Shown: in pieces, positions 1 to 5,883 of the stretch | Numbering within the stretch: position 1 is the first letter of the stretch | Layout of the letters: every line of letters begins with the position of its first letter | Origin: JBBRCX01 sp038204465 | Lineage (GTDB): Bacteria > Planctomycetota > Phycisphaerae > Tepidisphaerales > Tepidisphaeraceae | Length of the DNA: 8,119 nt | Direction: 5' to 3' | Assembly (NCBI GenBank): GCA_038204465.1 | Contig: JBBRCX010000155.1 | Location: 1-8,119, forward strand | The notes under the pieces: generated by a model | What the model was told of the DNA's origin: nothing | The model's database searches: none | Seen by the model: only the letters and a program-made list of their open reading frames with translations | Position numbers and translations under genes: made by a program

Positions 1-363
1 CCCTTGAAGCTCGACGCGGTTGCCGTCCGGATCGCGGGTGAAGAAGCGGTCCACCCCCGGGATCTTATAACGCGTGTCCCAATCAACCGGGTAACCCGCG
101 GCGGCAACCGTGCGCGCGGCGCCGTGAACGTCCTCCACCCAGATGCAGAAGTGGTGCGTGCCGTCCAGCGAGCGCGGGGGCCGGCTCACCATGTGCAGCA
201 CCGACGTCGCGCCAACCGCGAACCACGCGCCGGGGAAGCTGAACGTCTCCGGCCGCGGGATCTCCACCAGCTGCAGCAGCCCGCCATAAAACGCTTTGGC
301 GCGCTCCACATCCGTAACGTCAATGGCTACGTGATCGATTCGCTCGGGTGTGATGCGGTCCAT
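1..363 (-). CDS. VOC (glyoxalase/bleomycin-resistance fold) family protein, 3' end cut by window
   Basis: The 121 visible codons read as one vicinal-oxygen-chelate module. It opens with DHVAIDVTDVERAKAFYGG (residues 10-28), the classic first beta strand and helix of the fold, and later has THHFCIWVEDVHGA (69-82) and RDPDGNRVEL (110-119), the metal-site strand near the C-terminus. Likely metal ligands are His11, His70 or His71, and Glu118. The family binds a divalent metal in the cytoplasm and includes glyoxalases, dioxygenases and antibiotic-binding proteins; nothing here fixes the substrate. The module is nearly complete, so few residues are probably missing beyond the window edge. The ATG at 363 is chosen because it directly precedes the conserved strand; no strong Shine-Dalgarno is visible. 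It lies 41 bases downstream of the DUF1003 gene on the same strand, so the two may be co-transcribed. Confidence 0.9.
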   Translation of the reverse strand, partial: MDRITPERIDHVAIDVTDVERAKAFYGGLLQLVEIPRPETFSFPGAWFAVGATSVLHMVSRPPRSLDGTHHFCIWVEDVHGAARTVAAAGYPVDWDTRYKIPGVDRFFTRDPDGNRVELQG

Positions 364-404
364 ATCGCGGACTCAATAACGCCCACCGTGCGAAGAGTGG
401 CAAA

Positions 405-1151
405 TCACTCCCGCGCTCCAGCTTTACTCTCTCCCTCCGCCGGCGGCTGCTCGCCCTGAGCGGGGCTCTGCTCAGATGTCTTTCGCGCTCGCTGCTCCGC
501 CGGCTGTTTCGGCTTGTCGCGCCGGTCCTTCGCATCCTGGATGGCATGCTCCGCATTCCGCTCGATCTCCCGCACCACTTTCTCCGGCTTCGTTTGCCGC
601 TCCAGCGCCTGCAGCGATTTCTCGTCTTCAACCTCGACGCCAATCTTCTCGCAGATCCGCCGCAGCAGCCGCAGCATCTCCGTGTTCTCCTGCTCCGCCA
701 GCAGGTTGATCTGCAGATCCAGGTGGTTGCGCCGGTCGTCCAGCTTCGCCTGGCGGTTCTGGCTCATCATCACGATCGGGCCCGTATACGCTGCTTGGAA
801 CGAAAGCGCCAGATTCAGCAGGATGAACGGATAAGGGTCCCAATGCCTCACCCATGCAAGGACATTCAGGGCGATCCACCCCGCCAGCAGGACCGACTGG
901 ATGATGATGCATGTCCAGCTTCCGACGACGGTCGCGAAGCCATCCGCCACCCGCTCACCCAGGGTGCGGTGCGTGTCAGCCGCGCGTTCCATCCTCGCGA
1001 TGGTTTCAACGTTCGCGCGCGTAAGCTCGTCAACCGTATTGACCCGCTTGAGGTTGATGCCCCGGCTCCGGTGCGAGCCGATCGCATTGGGGTCGTCATC
1101 AGAAATGGGATCGTGCGGCTTGCCCTTCAGTCGCGAGTAAGGTTTGACCAT
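405..1151 (-). CDS. DUF1003 family two-helix membrane protein
   Basis: A 248-residue protein with the DUF1003 core. A soluble N-terminus precedes the ARMERAADTHRTLGERVAD segment (52-70). The first membrane helix spans about 73-100. The hallmark WDPYPFILLNLALSFQAAY follows (104-122) and forms the start of the second helix, which leads into GPIVMMSQNRQAKLDDR (124-140). After this comes a cytoplasmic helical stretch, LDLQINLLAEQENTEMLRLL (144-163), probably a coiled coil. The C-terminal 50 or so residues are highly charged and rich in Glu, Lys, Gln and Pro, longer than the family core needs and probably disordered. The family's biochemical function is unknown; members are inner-membrane proteins. 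The ATG at 1151 has only a weak AGG upstream. The VOC gene follows after 41 bases. The family call is firm; the role is not known. Confidence 0.9.
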   Translation of the reverse strand: MVKPYSRLKGKPHDPISDDDPNAIGSHRSRGINLKRVNTVDELTRANVETIARMERAADTHRTLGERVADGFATVVGSWTCIIIQSVLLAGWIALNVLAWVRHWDPYPFILLNLALSFQAAYTGPIVMMSQNRQAKLDDRRNHLDLQINLLAEQENTEMLRLLRRICEKIGVEVEDEKSLQALERQTKPEKVVREIERNAEHAIQDAKDRRDKPKQPAEQRARKTSEQSPAQGEQPPAEGESKAGARE

Positions 1152-1689
1152 GTAGTACCTGGGATGGTGACGGCCGCACCCGATTCCCGCGCCGCACGGG
1201 CCGCGGTGCGCGATGCGCTCGGCGGTGAAAGGTTCCTCTCTCTCCGTCTCCGCTCATCATACGGCACCGTGCTCGGCAGTGCACCTGCGCACGGTCACAG
1301 AAGAACTTCGCAAGAATGCACGGCTTTGAATCGCCTGCATGGTCAACCGGGAAATGGGCGGAGATCAGCCGACGCGTTCACTCGAAAGAATTTCGGAGGG
1401 ATCGAAAGATTCAGCGAAGCGCAAGGGGCGACCCAGCCCTTGAGCGCGATCTAGAAACCGTTGGCCTGGAGCCATTGAAGCAGGTCGCCATTGGAAAGCT
1501 CACGCTCCTGCAGTTTGCTGAGCCGGGGCCGAAGACAAACGGGATTTTGACGAAAAAGACATCTGACGTCGGTACTTTGGGTACGACGCGAGACCCGATC
1601 GGGGTTCGGTCGTTTTCCTGACACGGCCCGATCTTTTGGCGCGTAGGAAGCAGCTGAGCCGGGCGCGCGCTCTTCGACGCTGAACCGCA
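1152..1689. other. Stretch with no convincing gene between the DUF1003 and membrane-protein genes
   Basis: About 540 bases separate the start of the DUF1003 gene from the end of the next minus-strand gene. Several frames are open by chance because of high GC, but none gives a recognisable protein. The only items worth noting are a doubtful 79-codon minus-strand frame at 1451-1690 and an imperfect hairpin at 1567-1588, each listed separately. The DUF1003 promoter should lie in the 1152-1300 part, but I see no clear consensus there. Confidence 0.5.
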
Positions 1690-1690
1690 T
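1451..1690 (-). CDS. Doubtful 79-residue open frame, possibly translationally coupled
   Basis: The start codon overlaps the stop of the upstream membrane-protein gene as TAATG, the arrangement used for translational coupling. The protein is Arg- and Ser-rich, with no recognisable domain. Only its last 23 residues (57-79) look protein-like, as an amphipathic helix containing LQERELSNGDLLQWLQANGF. No Shine-Dalgarno is needed if it is coupled. Against it: the same frame is open far upstream across the neighbouring gene, codon third positions are not strongly GC-biased, and a hairpin sits inside it. It may be a real small protein, the tail of a decayed gene, or chance. I do not recognise it. Confidence 0.22.
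   Translation of the reverse strand: MRFSVEERAPGSAASYAPKDRAVSGKRPNPDRVSRRTQSTDVRCLFRQNPVCLRPRLSKLQERELSNGDLLQWLQANGF
1567..1588 (-). terminator. Possible terminator hairpin downstream of the minus-strand membrane gene
   Basis: The arms CGTC-G-GTAC and GTACGACG pair over 8 base pairs with one bulged G around a 5-base loop. On the minus strand the hairpin is followed about 7 bases later by a run of five T (CTTTTT). The gap before the T run makes it a weak intrinsic terminator at best. It would end transcripts coming from the membrane-protein gene at 1690-2112. Confidence 0.3.
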
Positions 1691-2112
1691 TAAACGGCGA
1701 AAAAGCGCTCGGATCGGCGGCGGACGCGGGCGGTCAGATACGCGGAAATGATGTAGAGCACGCCGAGCACCGCAAGCGACTTGATCAAGCCGAGCCCGTA
1801 CAGGTATCGCAGGGCGGCGAAAATCCCAACCGCCACCATCCGGCTGAACGGTTTCATCAGCAGCCCCGTGGCTTGCACGCGGGCAATGCTCAGCAGCACC
1901 GCGGCCACCGAGCGCAACAGAACGTAGAGGAACAATCCCGCGGTGAAGCAATATTCCGCCGCGCTCCAGAAGGGAAGGTGAAACAGCCGCCAGAGCACGA
2001 ACAGCGCCGCCATCACCACGGGCTGTGTCGCGGAAGACAACGTCCGAAGAGCATCGGCGAAGCCCACGGCGCGCGACGGAGAAACGGGCGGCTCGGACAT
2101 TCGCCCAAGCAT
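1690..2112 (-). CDS. Small hypothetical membrane protein, about three transmembrane helices
   Basis: A 140-residue protein I do not recognise. A short polar N-terminus is followed by hydrophobic stretches around residues 33-48 (PVVMAALFVLWRLF), 52-78 (the AEYCFTAGLFLYVLLRS region plus VAAVLLSIA) and 92-128 (MVAVGIFAALRYLYGLGL, then SLAVLGVLYIISAYL). It ends in a basic tail with RVRRRSERFF, so the C-terminus is probably cytoplasmic. There are no catalytic motifs. The start is uncertain: ATG codons at 2112 and 2100 are both in frame and neither has a good Shine-Dalgarno; the longer one is given. It lies 68 bases downstream of the miniature receiver frame on the same strand. The hydrophobic pattern and positive-inside tail support a real gene; the function is unknown. 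Confidence 0.7.
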   Translation of the reverse strand: MLGRMSEPPVSPSRAVGFADALRTLSSATQPVVMAALFVLWRLFHLPFWSAAEYCFTAGLFLYVLLRSVAAVLLSIARVQATGLLMKPFSRMVAVGIFAALRYLYGLGLIKSLAVLGVLYIISAYLTARVRRRSERFFAV

Positions 2113-2180
2113 ATCAGCGCGTCGAGTTTCGCCGCATCACAAGCGGAATATCGCGTCGCACCAACTCCTGCGAAATGATT

Positions 2181-2276
2181 TCAATTCGCGCCCGGCCCGA
2201 TGTGGCGCTCGATGTGCGCCTTGAGCTGCTGGAAATCGACATCGGCGTTGTCGTCGACGATAAGAATGGTGGCCAT
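2181..2276 (-). pseudogene. Internally deleted response-regulator receiver domain (31 codons)
   Basis: The frame encodes MATILIVDDNADV followed directly by DFQQLKAHIERHIGPGAN and a stop. The first part is the canonical start of a receiver (REC) domain: hydrophobic beta-1 and the acidic pair Asp9-Asp10 that binds Mg2+. The second part matches the end of the domain, the alpha-5 helix that normally follows the conserved Lys-Pro-Phe. The phosphorylated Asp, the Thr/Ser switch and the Lys are absent, so about 85 to 90 residues of a normal domain of about 120 are missing, in frame. A good Shine-Dalgarno (AGGAAAGAG) sits 8 bases before the ATG, so a 31-residue peptide could still be made. It cannot be a working phosphoacceptor. 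I infer a deletion in a single-domain (CheY-like) regulator gene, or an assembly collapse. Confidence 0.6.
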
Positions 2277-2284
2277 TGCCGCGG

Positions 2285-2293
2285 CTCTTTCCT
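2285..2293 (-). promoter_or_regulatory. Shine-Dalgarno of the miniature receiver frame
   Basis: On the minus strand AGGAAAGAG lies 8 bases before the ATG at 2276. It supports this ATG, rather than codons further upstream in the same open frame, as the original start of the receiver gene. Confidence 0.5.
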
Positions 2294-2412
2294 GCCCGAA
2301 TCCCCCGCAGTACCCCGACGTGCGGCGCGATTCTAACAATCCGGTCATCTCGAGGGGAGGCCGCAACGGCGAACTTCGACGCCCCGAGAGTGCCATGGCA
2401 TCCAGATATTGC

Positions 2413-2439
2413 TTGAAATGAAGCATGCCCCCTGATAAA
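2413..2439 (+). promoter_or_regulatory. Possible sigma-70-type promoter for the PEP-CTERM protease gene
   Basis: TTGAAA (2413-2418) and GATAAA (2434-2439) are separated by 15 bases, shorter than the ideal 17. They lie in a locally AT-richer patch about 60 bases before the protease start. The match is moderate and promoter rules in this lineage are uncertain. Confidence 0.3.
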
Positions 2440-2487
2440 TATGTGGCTGTTGTGTGGAGATGGGGGAGCTTCAATTCTTCGAAACGC

Positions 2488-2493
2488 GGGAGG
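2488..2493 (+). promoter_or_regulatory. Shine-Dalgarno fixing the protease start
   Basis: GGGAGG ends 4 bases before the ATG at 2498. The other in-frame ATG at 2441 has no such site and would place a polar stretch ahead of the signal peptide, so the 2498 start is preferred. Confidence 0.7.
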
Positions 2494-2497
2494 AGTT

Positions 2498-3478
2498 ATG
2501 CGGGGCAGGGCTTGGACTTGGGCTGTTCTGTCGGTGCTGATTGGCTTCGCGGCTCAGGTCGCACTCGGCATCGGGCCGGAAAATCAAACGCTCACCCCAA
2601 CCTTCGATGGGGTGGTGCGAATGCTCTACAACAATGGCAACGCCGATGGAACCGGGTACATGAATGGAACCGGGACGATCGTCGACAACGTGAATGTCAA
2701 CGGCCAAGGGTGGCTTTGCGTCCTGACCGCCGACCACGTCGTCTCGCAGACCGGCACGCGCACCGGCGCAACTGTCAGTCAGCCCGGCATCGCCTTCGGC
2801 AACTCCGCCGTCGATTCCGGCGACTCGCTCTACATCAAGGCGACACCCGAACAGGTCTATCGTCGCGGCCCCAACGGGCTGATCGACATCGCGCTGCTCG
2901 GGATCAACTACGGCGCGTTCGACGCCAACTACACGCCGCTCGTGCGCAACCTGGTGACGGCGTCGGCGTTCTTCGACTTCACCGACATCGGCTATGGCAA
3001 CGAGGGCAAGCGCGTGGCGGGCGGGTATCAGGCGCAGAACCGCTACGGCACGGAGCGCTACTTCAACGAGAAGATCGTCACCTTCAACACGACCTTCTCG
3101 GCCCTGGGATATACCTACGACTCCGCCCAGTACTTCGTGCAGGATCCCACCGCCAACACCGCCCCGGCTGGCTCCGGCACCACCTTCGACGCCGACTCCG
3201 GCTCGCCATATTTCACAACCGAAGCGGATTTCGACGAAGCGAACGGATTCAGTTATTTCACGAACAACCAGTTTGCCGTTCACACCGGCTCCACGCCAGT
3301 GGGCAATCCGCCTGCTGGCTTCAAGCCCGACGGTTCGCGCCAGTGGTCGGTCGCGCTCAGCGCAGCCGATTTGCAGTGGATCGCAGAATCCTGCGCGCTG
3401 GTGCCCGAGCCGGGCTGTGTTGGAATCCTGATCGTCTGGGGAGCCGTTAGCGTCGCGTGGCGCCGCCGAGCTGCTTGA
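2498..3478 (+). CDS. Secreted trypsin-like serine protease with C-terminal PEP-CTERM sorting signal
   Basis: A 326-residue exported protein. Residues 1-24 form a Sec signal peptide (basic MRGR, hydrophobic AVLSVLIGFAA, small residues near the cut). The body has the chymotrypsin-fold triad in order: His80 in VLTADHVV, Asp130 in LIDIALLGI and Ser234 in DADSGSPYF, which matches the usual GDSGSP. The residue before the His is Asp, where the family normally has Ala (TAAH). The C-terminus is a PEP-CTERM signal: VPEP (302-305), a hydrophobic helix (about 306-319) and a basic WRRRAA end. An exosortase is expected to process it for anchoring or export to the surface. Extended Asn/Gly/Thr-rich loops suit an extracellular protein. 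Its gene ends 22 bases from the convergent end of the tag remnant. The substrate is unknown; activity is likely but unproven, given the unusual residue beside His80. Confidence 0.85.
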   Translation: MRGRAWTWAVLSVLIGFAAQVALGIGPENQTLTPTFDGVVRMLYNNGNADGTGYMNGTGTIVDNVNVNGQGWLCVLTADHVVSQTGTRTGATVSQPGIAFGNSAVDSGDSLYIKATPEQVYRRGPNGLIDIALLGINYGAFDANYTPLVRNLVTASAFFDFTDIGYGNEGKRVAGGYQAQNRYGTERYFNEKIVTFNTTFSALGYTYDSAQYFVQDPTANTAPAGSGTTFDADSGSPYFTTEADFDEANGFSYFTNNQFAVHTGSTPVGNPPAGFKPDGSRQWSVALSAADLQWIAESCALVPEPGCVGILIVWGAVSVAWRRRAA

Positions 3479-3500
3479 GATGCTTCCCCAGCGCGTCGTT

Positions 3501-4055
3501 CTACCGACGCCGCCGCGAGGTCCGGCCGCCGTAGAGGAAGTAGGTCGTGAGGTGATCGTTGACCAATCCACGGCCTGCATAAACGCGTAGCAGATCGTTG
3601 ACCCGACGAAGTTAAAGCCGCGGCGCTTGAGGTCTTTGCTCAGCGCATCCGATTCAGGGGTGGTCGCCGGCACATCTTTCATCATCCGCCAGTGATTGAT
3701 CTTCGGCGCCGACCCGACGCAGCGCCGTAGATACGCGTCGAAATTGCCGAATTCGCGCTGGACGGCCAGGAATGCCCTGGCGTTTGCGACGGCCGACTCC
3801 ACCTTCATCCGATGGCGCACGATCCCCGGGTCTTGCAGCAGCCGTTCGATCTTCCGGCGACTGCCGCCGGATCAAACCCGTCGAACGCCGCCCGATATCC
3901 CTCGCGTTTCTTCAGGATCGTCTCCCAAGCCCCGCCTGCGCGCCTTCCAGCACGAGAAGCTCCAGGAGCCTGCGATCGTCATGCTGCGGCACGCCCCATT
4001 CGCGATCGTGATACGCGATCCCCAGCGGCGTCACCGCCCAATCGCAGCGGCGCAT
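3501..4055 (-). pseudogene. tag: DNA-3-methyladenine glycosylase I, frame broken three times
   Basis: The four pieces together span a whole Tag protein, which excises 3-methyladenine from alkylated DNA. Piece 1 (from ATG 4055) has MRRCDW, IAYHDREWGVP and VLEGAQAGL, with zinc ligands Cys4 and His16 and the conserved Glu37. The frame breaks near 3927, where the family sequence GLSWET lacks 4 bases (Leu third base plus Ser codon). Piece 2 (WETILKKREGYRAAFDGFDP) breaks near 3855, where about 13 bases are missing. Piece 3 runs from KIERLLQDPGIVRHRMKVES through ESDALSKDLKRRGF and NFVGSTICYAFMQAV. A missing G near 3569 then shifts the frame before the final GLVNDHLTTYFLYGG. The last zinc ligand, Cys in the NDHxxxC motif of E. 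coli Tag, is Tyr here. It starts 17 bases after the nitroreductase stop and was probably co-transcribed with it. True decay and assembly error are both possible. Confidence 0.85.
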
Positions 4056-4072
4056 CGGCGCAATAGCCTCGC

Positions 4073-4672
4073 TCACGATGCCGCCCAAGCAGCGGGGCTT
4101 CCCCAGCCACCCGAGAAGACGAACTCGGAGATCGGCTTGCGCGGGCTCAACGTCTGCTCCTTGCTGCGGAATTCTTCCGGCAGCGAGCTCGCGTCGCCGA
4201 GATATCCAAGCGCGATCGCGGCCGCGGGCTCGGCGGATTCCGGAATGTTGTACGCCGCACGCGCCTTCTCCACGTGAAACCCCGCCATCTGGTGAACGTG
4301 CAGCCCCAGCGCCGTCGCCTCGATGGTCATGCACGCCGCGGCCGCCCCCACGTCGTAAAATGCGTGCCGGTTCGGCTTGCCATTGTGCCGGAAGCTCAGC
4401 GAGGCGATCGAAATCATCAGCACCGGCGCGGCGCGGGCCCACTGCTGGTTCTTCTCCACCAGGCAATCCACAAGCCGCTGGTGCTCGGCCGGCTCGTGCT
4501 TCGTTGCGACAATGAAACTCCAGGGCTGCTCATTGAAGCACGACGCCGCCCAGCGGGCGGCCTCCATCAGGCTTTGCAGCTTCGCCGGCTCGACCGGCCG
4601 GTCGGAAAATGCGCGCGGACTCCAGCGCTGCTTCAAAAGCTCGTGAATGGGATGCGCCGTCTGCCGTTCCAT
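4073..4672 (-). CDS. Nitroreductase family FMN-dependent oxidoreductase
   Basis: A 199-residue cytoplasmic protein with the nitroreductase fold, which uses FMN and NAD(P)H to reduce nitro groups, quinones or related compounds. Diagnostic segments are the N-terminal RWSPRAFSDRPV (16-27), whose Arg and Ser residues contact the FMN phosphate, then ARWAASCFNEQPWSFIV (39-55), with Asn47 in the usual flavin-contact position. YDVGAAAACMTIEATALGL (106-124) is the dimer-core helix. IALGYLGD (153-160) and RKPISEFVF (178-186) close the flavin site. The length is normal. The ATG at 4672 has AAAGG 7 bases upstream. It starts 14 bases after the AsmA-like gene ends and is followed 17 bases later by the tag remnant, so the three probably share a transcript. 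The substrate cannot be inferred. Confidence 0.92.
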   Translation of the reverse strand: MERQTAHPIHELLKQRWSPRAFSDRPVEPAKLQSLMEAARWAASCFNEQPWSFIVATKHEPAEHQRLVDCLVEKNQQWARAAPVLMISIASLSFRHNGKPNRHAFYDVGAAAACMTIEATALGLHVHQMAGFHVEKARAAYNIPESAEPAAAIALGYLGDASSLPEEFRSKEQTLSPRKPISEFVFSGGWGSPAAWAAS

Positions 4673-4686
4673 GATGCAACCTTTCT

Positions 4687-5646
4687 TCAGTTCCTTCGCG
4701 AACTCACCTTGCCGCCGCCAATTGATACGTCCAGCGCTTTGAGCACCAACTCCGCGATCTTCATCCCATCGCCGGGGTCGTAGGCGGCGCGCAGCGACAG
4801 CTCAACCCGTCCGCGCGCATCTGACACCGCCGCTGGCAGCACAAACAACGCGGCCGGCACAAGCTTTTGCAGCTCCGGCAGATCAATCATCCCGCTCGCG
4901 GTGAGATCTCCCGAGCGGCTCGCCAAAGACGCGCAACGCGCGCTCAAGCGAAGCGATGCGCCGACCTCTAACGTCGCCTCCAGCCCCGCGTAAGCGATTC
5001 GGGCGAAGTCGGTGAGGTTTGTGAGCCGTCCCTCCCCCTTGAGTTGGCCGAGTTCCACCGGCACGTCCCGTCGGCCCAGAGACTCCACCAGCAGTGTGAA
5101 CTCGAAGTCATCTCCCGCGCGTTTCAGCTCCGCGAGAATCGGGCCGGCCGACGCCCGATAGCTGGGGGCGGATTCGTCGCGGAAATGAATCTCGCCGCCG
5201 ACCAGGAGAATCTTTTTCGCGTCGAGCGTCCAGCGCTGCTCCTCGTTTTCTTCTTCATCGCCGGCGGGCGCCTCCCCGGTCTTGGAGCGTTTCGGTGGCT
5301 TCCCGCGGAGAGGGGCATCATTCGTATCCGTTTCCTTGTTTTTCGATGAATTGGGCCGAGGCGGAAGGTTCGTCGAGCCATCCGCCCGGCGAATGATCGA
5401 CAGGATGGGGCGTTCGATCGTGAGACTCTTGACGACAATCTCACCGGCCAGCGCCTTCACGACCGCGACTTCCGCTCGAATCCGATCGACACTCAGCACG
5501 GGATGTTTTGCGTCCTCGCCCGCCACTGTCATGCCGTGAATATCCAGCACGCCGCCTATCGGCGAGAGCTTCAGCTTCTCAAACGTGACCTGCGCGCCCA
5601 GGAGGGCGGACAGTTTCTTCTGGATGGGATTGCGCAGGAGGCTCAT
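4687..5646 (-). CDS. AsmA-like envelope protein (AsmA/DUF748-type repeats)
   Basis: 319 residues from the ATG at 5646. Residues 1-95 are typical of AsmA-family N-termini: LRNPIQKKLSALLGAQVTFE, then KLKLSPIGGVLDIHGMTVAG, VLSVDRIRAEV, GEIVVKSLTIERP and ILSIIRRADGSTNLP. A highly charged linker rich in Lys, Glu, Asp and Pro (about 97-137) interrupts the fold. The beta pattern resumes with WTLDAKKILLVGGEIHFRD (139-157) and runs to the end (ALDVSIGGGKVSSRRN). Related proteins act in the periplasm on outer-membrane assembly or lipid transport. Most have an N-terminal membrane helix, but none is visible here, even from the in-frame TTG at 5706, and the protein is short for the family. It may be truncated at the 5' end, or use a start I cannot identify; no strong Shine-Dalgarno precedes 5646. 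First gene of the cluster with the nitroreductase and tag. Confidence 0.72.
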   Translation of the reverse strand: MSLLRNPIQKKLSALLGAQVTFEKLKLSPIGGVLDIHGMTVAGEDAKHPVLSVDRIRAEVAVVKALAGEIVVKSLTIERPILSIIRRADGSTNLPPRPNSSKNKETDTNDAPLRGKPPKRSKTGEAPAGDEEENEEQRWTLDAKKILLVGGEIHFRDESAPSYRASAGPILAELKRAGDDFEFTLLVESLGRRDVPVELGQLKGEGRLTNLTDFARIAYAGLEATLEVGASLRLSARCASLASRSGDLTASGMIDLPELQKLVPAALFVLPAAVSDARGRVELSLRAAYDPGDGMKIAELVLKALDVSIGGGKVSSRRN

Positions 5647-5825
5647 CGCCGGCGTCAGCCTAATCCGGCCGCCCGCCGGCGGACAGGGAAGCCGCGGCGC
5701 GAACAATCCGTCGCAGCGAGGTAATCAAGAACACCGGAATCAGCCGACAAATCAAATTACAGGTGGTCCGGAACTTCGCAAAGCAGTAGCATGGTGTCAG
5801 TCGTTCCCCGATAGAGAACGCCCTC

Positions 5826-5844
5826 CAGTGCCGGGGTAGCACTG
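5826..5844 (+). promoter_or_regulatory. Perfect hairpin in the desaturase leader
   Basis: CAGTGC and GCACTG pair over 6 base pairs around the 7-base loop CGGGGTA, ending 39 bases before the desaturase start. It is not followed by a T run, so it is not an ordinary terminator. It could be an operator palindrome or a leader structure; a role is inferred only from position. Confidence 0.35.
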
Positions 5845-5871
5845 CCGCCGGGCCCTCTCGAGACGGATCGC

Positions 5872-5879
5872 AGGAGGTG
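5872..5879 (+). promoter_or_regulatory. Strong Shine-Dalgarno of the desaturase gene
   Basis: AGGAGGTG is a near-perfect anti-16S match, 4 bases before the ATG at 5884. It fixes the start and suggests efficient translation. Confidence 0.8.
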
Positions 5880-5883
5880 CCCT

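Noticed and set aside
546..1454. Plus-strand open frame of 302 codons opposite the DUF1003 gene
   Set aside because: It is the mirror of a conserved minus-strand gene, Arg/Pro/His-rich with no domain; open frames antisense to genes are common at this GC content.
2441..2497. Longer N-terminus for the PEP-CTERM protease from an ATG at 2441
   Set aside because: There is no Shine-Dalgarno, and it would put 19 mostly non-hydrophobic residues ahead of a clear signal peptide; the ATG at 2498 has GGGAGG 4 bases upstream.
2471..3820. Long minus-strand open frame of 449 codons across the protease and tag regions
   Set aside because: Only its first part matches a real protein (tag). After the frameshift near 3569 it runs antisense to the protease gene as Val/Arg/Gly-rich shadow sequence.
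3501..4055. Programmed frameshifting in tag
   Set aside because: Three separate breaks, two of them missing conserved residues and with no slippery heptamer seen, fit decay or sequence error rather than recoding.
5660..5842. Hydrophobic segment (LIPVFLITSL) in another minus frame as the missing AsmA-like membrane anchor
   Set aside because: Joining it needs an unsupported frameshift, the segment is short, and it is followed by an Arg-rich stretch and a stop rather than the usual family sequence.
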